The notes under the pieces were generated by a model. It was not told the DNA's origin. It saw only the letters and a list, made by a program, of their open reading frames with translations, and did no database searches. This document shows, in pieces, positions 30,005 through 32,999 of a DNA stretch of 32,999 bases (position 1 is the stretch's first letter; every line of letters begins with the position of its first letter). Position numbers and translations under genes: made by a program. This DNA comes from Sperchopsis tessellata (lineage: Eukaryota; Arthropoda; Insecta; Coleoptera; Hydrophilidae). Location of the stretch: the NCBI GenBank assembly GCA_033557685.1, contig JAWQRN010000249.1, positions 1-32,999 on the forward strand, written 5' to 3'.

Positions 30005-30056
30005 CAGATTTCCCGACGTTTCGGAATTTATTATTCCTTCTTCACAATGGAAAAAA
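30005..30056 (-). ncRNA. Degenerate hammerhead-like motif at the PLE4 3' end
   Basis: On minus: tttcc, a few bases, TGAAGA, ggaat...attcc (a stem II of 5 pairs), then CGAAACGTC followed by gggaaa. GAAACGTC supplies G12 to C17 with a two-pair palindromic helix III, and tttcc can pair with ggaaa as stem I. The core C3 is G and extra bases separate it from stem I, so this copy is probably inactive. No equivalent remains on the right arm. Confidence 0.4.
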
Positions 30057-30059
30057 GTC

Positions 30060-30690
30060 AATACACTGCTTACCTGCAGGCAGAACCCAAAACCTCCAAC
30101 AAGGGATGAACACCCATGAACAAAGTCAAAAGATCGCGTTAACCACAACAAGAGAAGAACACATTAAAAAAGCACCAAACACAACAGCAACAACTTATAT
30201 AACATTTTAAACTGGATAATTAACAAGGCCATCAAAAAAGGGGCAGCCATTTAACCAGATACGAAAGGATCAGAAGCAAACCAAAACAATCTACTCGGAA
30301 GTCAAGTCAGGTCGATACCTGTGGACCTATCTACTGACAAAATTATCGGTCACCAATTCATAAACCAAAAATAGAAAGAAAACTACAGAGCAACCAGAAA
30401 TCCGCAGAAACAAAATCAAAAAATGGAAACACAAGAGTAAAACAATCATCATTCAATTTAAAACAAGCAAAAATTCAAACTAAATCCAACCCAAACACAC
30501 ATAGTCGAACAGCAGAAATGCTATGCAAATAAGTGACAGCAGCGGCAAGATGAGAAATCTCTTCAATTAGTAAAGGATTAAAATCACCATAGATAACAAC
30601 GTGATGGGTCTCACTAACTTAAATAAATTAACGACAGTGAGAGAACTTATAACCAGGAAATAAAATACATTCCCAAAAGGAATATGTCTC
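30060..30690 (-). repeat. PLE4 left arm
   Basis: Inverse of 31960-32570 with an estimated identity of 80-90 percent by eye. As the 3' arm of the minus-strand copy it holds no credible ORF. Confidence 0.85.
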
Positions 30691-30892
30691 AACCACCACC
30701 ACTCAAGGTACCACCATAAGCACTAACCCATCAAAATATATTCGGTCTCTTTTGAGCAATATCTAAAAGATTTTAATAAACCACACTGAGAGAATCAATG
30801 TCTTTCTAAAGTTCATCGAGTGGAGATTGTCCATAATATGATAAATTTCCAAGAAATTTCTCCTCTATTTACTGCCCTCAACATCAAATGCA

Positions 30893-30931
30893 TGCTTCTT
30901 CTTCTCCTCCTCCTCCTTCTTCTTCTTCTTC
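30893..30931. repeat. (CTT/CTC)n microsatellite
   Basis: A triplet-rich pyrimidine run on plus. The poly-Glu and poly-Leu ORFs here are artefacts of it. Confidence 0.9.
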
Positions 30932-31195
30932 GATGGTGCTACAGCCCGAATAGGCCCCTTGCCTCCTCAAATTTCTGCCTCCAGACGTCTGTTCAAGGCT
31001 TACTTTGAGGTTTCTTAACATACTTTTTTTAACGGAGAGGAGTTGTTGGCACCACGCCCAACCTCCTTTTTGGGGGACCATTTCTCCCGCATCTCAGGTG
31101 GAGTTGCTTAGGTTACCAGGATTCATCACTTGGAGGTGAGAGCCGGGATTGGGTAGGAGAGGCTATGCGACTATCTTTTCCTGCGCGAATGTCGT
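30893..31195 (-). mobile_element. LINE 3' end with (GAA)n-type tail, inserted in PLE4
   Basis: On minus a short C-terminal peptide DVWRQKFEEARGLFGL ends in a stop and is followed by caccatc and then a GAA/GAG-rich run to about 30893. Several insect LINEs end their ORF with a similar 'xxW...EAxxxxGL' peptide and have a short triplet tail. The upstream part (31010-31195) is moderately GC-rich and may be further LINE sequence. It lies between the PLE4 GIY-YIG and its 3' arm, so it looks like an insertion. The family is not identified. Confidence 0.45.
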
Positions 31196-31199
31196 GACG

Positions 31200-31790
31200 T
31201 GCTAATGCACTACCCATTTGAATTCCATCAAATGCATTCAGCTCATAAAAATTAGCAGAGTGACCCCTATCCCTACAATGATCTCAATGCATAACACTCA
31301 GGACGTAGTCACATATCAGACTTGTGCAAAGCAATTCGCGATTTTAGTTTCTGACCAGTTTGACCAATATATGAGAATTCACAGCTACGACAAGGGATCT
31401 AATAGATGACATTATTCTTATTCAAGACAGGTTCTTTATCCTTCATTCTAGAAAAGTATTTATTAAGAAGAAAAGAGTTTTAGTCAACTAGTGTGACATC
31501 AAAGGTTCTGAAAATGTCCTTTACCATAGATGAAAGTTTCCTAATGTACGGAAAGCCAATGTATTTAATCGATTCAGAGACAGGTGGCTGAGTATCATTG
31601 TCAAATCCCTCATTCGGAACTCGCTGCAATGAAGAGGGGCGGGAATGAGAAAAAGGAAGCCTTGACAAGAGGCCAAAAGGATGCGAGTTGCTCACTAATA
31701 TGTTGTGTCAAATTTTTAGGTTTCTATTTAAGAAGGAAGGGTGACAAATCTTTTCATTACGATTCTTTATTCAAAGTACCATGTTAATTT
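31200..31790 (-). pseudogene. PLE4 GIY-YIG endonuclease domain with thumb remnant
   Basis: On minus: a remnant KDLSPFLLK with LASFWPLVKAS (31640-31770) in place of the PLE thumb; then YIGFPYIRKLSSMVKDIF and RTFDVTLVD (31480-31570), the 'xxLPFIxxLSxxIxxIFxxFNI' segment. Next NKYFSRMKDKEPVLNKNNVI, a stop, then IPCRSCEFSYIGQTGQKLKS and RIALHKSDM. These are the GIY-YIG core with YIGQTG and the Arg intact and the CxxC-type pair kept. HCRDRGHSANFYELNAFDG near 31220-31280 ends it. Only a few stops disrupt the domain, making it the best preserved of the four here. Confidence 0.85.
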
Positions 31791-31859
31791 TTTGTCTGAG
31801 TGGATGATAATATTCAAATTGTAAATATCAGCATGAGCTACAAGATTGCCTATGCCAAT

Positions 31860-31975
31860 CCAACTTAATAGTTCTTGACTATTTTCATTCTTTCGATCCC
31901 CATTTACAATTCATCATTAAGCTAGAATCAGATAATTGCGTACTTTTCTTGGACACTTTGGTATGTAGACTTTTG
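31860..31975 (+). pseudogene. PLE4 reverse transcriptase scrap on the opposite strand
   Basis: The plus strand reads LDYFHSFDPHLQFIIKLES, then DNCVLFLDTLVCR. This corresponds to the PLE polymerase segment just after YVDD ('LLxxFNSxHxxLQFTxExExxxxLxFLDxxI'). It runs opposite to the GIY-YIG at 31200-31790 and leads into the right arm, which is that copy's 3' arm. Confidence 0.7.
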
Positions 31976-32570
31976 GGATTGTATTTTATTGCCTGGTTAC
32001 ACGTTCTCTCATCGTCATTAATTTATTTAAGTTAGTGATGAAGACCCATCACGTCGCTATTCTATGGTTATTTTAACCCTTTAATAATTGAAGAGATTTC
32101 TTTACTTGTCACTATTGTCGTTTATTTACATAGCGCTTCTACTGCTCTACTGTTTGTGTTGGAATTTTGACTTATTTTTAATTGAGTGATGATTGTTTTG
32201 CTCTTGTGTTTTTATTTTTGGGTTTTGTTTCCGAGGATTTCTGGTTGCTCTGTAGTTTTTTTTATGTTTTTAGTTTGCGAAATGGTGGTCGAAAATTCTG
32301 TCATTAGATGGCTCCACAGGTATCGACCTATATTGACATCCGAGTAGATTGTTTTGGTTTCCGTGTGATCCTTCCGTACCATGTCAAATGGCTGCACCAT
32401 TTATTGAGGGCCTTGCTAATTGTCCTGTTTAAAATATTTCATAAGTTATTGTTGTGTTTGGTGCATTTTTAATGTGGTCTTCTCTTAGTGGCCTGGTTGA
32501 CGTGATTTTTACTTTGTTCATGGGTGCTCATCCCTTGTTGGAGGTTGTTGCCTACAGGTAAGCAGTGTCT
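31960..32570 (+). repeat. PLE4 right arm
   Basis: Inverse of 30060-30690. Similarity ends near ggtaagcagtgt at about 32562, after which the left arm carries the hammerhead-like end and the right does not. Confidence 0.85.
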
Positions 32571-32850
32571 TTATCAAATACCATTTTGAATACAAAATAA
32601 TTCCGTGTCTTGATGTAATTTAATTTTGGATGTGTTTTTTCATAGAGATTTTGAATTTGCTGGTAAACAGATGTAATGCCATTTTCTACCAACGCTTTAG
32701 TAACTGAATATCTCTTGATTAAGCCAGATGCTTTCTCGCACAATTCTTCTAAAACACAATATAGTGGCAGGTTATACCCGCTACATCTAGAAATCAAATA
32801 AGACACCGTGTGAATGTAGCCAATGGTGGTATATCCATTTCAAAAGTCTA
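32552..32850 (-). pseudogene. Unidentified protein-like ORF fragment
   Basis: I do not recognise this family. An open minus frame with no ATG at its front reads from about 32844 as NGYTTIGYIHTVSYLISRCS, then NLPLYCVLEELCEKASGLIK, RYSVTKALVENGITSVYQQI and NLYEKTHPKLN, and stops at 32552. The balanced composition, Glu/Lys-rich helices and lack of low complexity make it look like true former coding sequence, unlike the chance frames nearby. A stop and frame change upstream (about 32845-32860) suggest decay. The last residues run into the edge of the PLE4 arm. It may be part of a host gene, a LINE or another element. Confidence 0.4.
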
Positions 32851-32942
32851 CTTATTCTTTGGGTTGATAAGAATCGAATTAGTCTATAAGATGATTCACA
32901 GTTGTGAGACCGATTTGACGGGAATTGTTGTACTGTTCCATT

Positions 32943-32999
32943 ACACACACACACACACATACACACACACATATATACATATATATATATATATATATA
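32943..32999. repeat. (CA)n/(TA)n compound microsatellite at the window end
   Basis: A CA-rich run changes into TA repeats that continue to the last base. Confidence 0.95.

Larger units (their letters stand above)
30005..32570 (-). mobile_element. PLE4: Penelope-like element(s) with long inverted arms
   Basis: Two arms of about 600 bases, 30060-30690 and 31960-32570, are inverse copies: reverse-complemented, the right arm matches the left through aaccaaaacaatctactcgg, gtcgatacctgtgga, aactacagagcaaccagaaa and gtgatgggtc. Between them lie a minus-strand GIY-YIG domain, a plus-strand RT scrap and a foreign LINE tail (30893-31195). Each coding scrap points outward to its own arm, so this is best read as two 5'-truncated PLE copies in head-to-head orientation. 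Confidence 0.8.

Noticed and set aside
30541..30640. Endonuclease motif YGDFNP on minus in the PLE4 left arm
   Set aside because: It is isolated, not conserved in the right arm, and lies in a non-coding 3' arm.
30884..31081. Glu-rich minus ORF
   Set aside because: The acidic run is the (GAA/GAG)n tail of a LINE read as protein.
1..32999. CRISPR array, bacterial operon or phage
   Set aside because: No regularly spaced repeats, no ribosome-binding pattern and no dense coding; all protein motifs belong to eukaryotic transposable elements.

Overview
The window looks like eukaryotic, very probably insect, intergenic DNA. It is AT-rich, has no long open reading frames, no operon-like packing and no rRNA or tRNA gene that I can see. 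Almost every stretch with recognisable protein similarity is a decayed transposable element: non-LTR retrotransposons (LINEs), mariner transposons of two families, piggyBac-like pieces and four Penelope-like elements (PLEs). The element mix is typical of insects, but the exact order (a beetle would fit) is only a guess. I found no convincing host protein-coding gene.

Layout, left to right. 1-581: 3' end of a Jockey-clade LINE (A1) with a (TA)n tail. 1475-7080: a minus-strand Jockey-clade LINE (B) split by a minus-strand mariner (D, 2572-5752), which is itself split by a minus-strand RTE-like LINE (C, about 2972-5095); this is a three-level nest. 7150-8215: another RTE-like LINE (D) on plus. 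8690-10790: a broken piggyBac-like element interrupted by a second copy (A2) of the first LINE family and by an inverted copy of its own N-terminal part. 11756-15930: three LINE ruins in alternating orientation (E minus, F plus, G minus). 16190-17570: PLE1, with its reverse transcriptase core deleted and a (TA)21 tract lying in frame inside its GIY-YIG domain.

18011-25800: a region built on an inverted duplication. A LINE endonuclease fragment (H) occurs at 18741-19290 (minus) and 24285-24911 (plus). In both copies a mariner of the same family sits at the same TA, with a different internal deletion in each. Between them lie a third mariner fragment, a direct repeat pair, a CpG-richer patch with a possible zinc-finger relic, and PLE2. 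26897-28185 holds PLE3 and 30005-32570 holds PLE4. PLE2, PLE3 and PLE4 all have the same plan: a 5'-truncated coding core flanked by two inverted copies of the 3' arm. PLE3 and PLE4 carry sequences that fit the core of hammerhead ribozymes, which are known from PLEs.

Nothing here appears to work together as a pathway. The biological content is the insertion history: successive waves of LINE, mariner and PLE activity, nested and then mutated. The most interesting signals are the repeated inverted-arm architecture of the PLEs, their ribozyme-like motifs, the three-level nest, and the duplicated LINE plus mariner composite.
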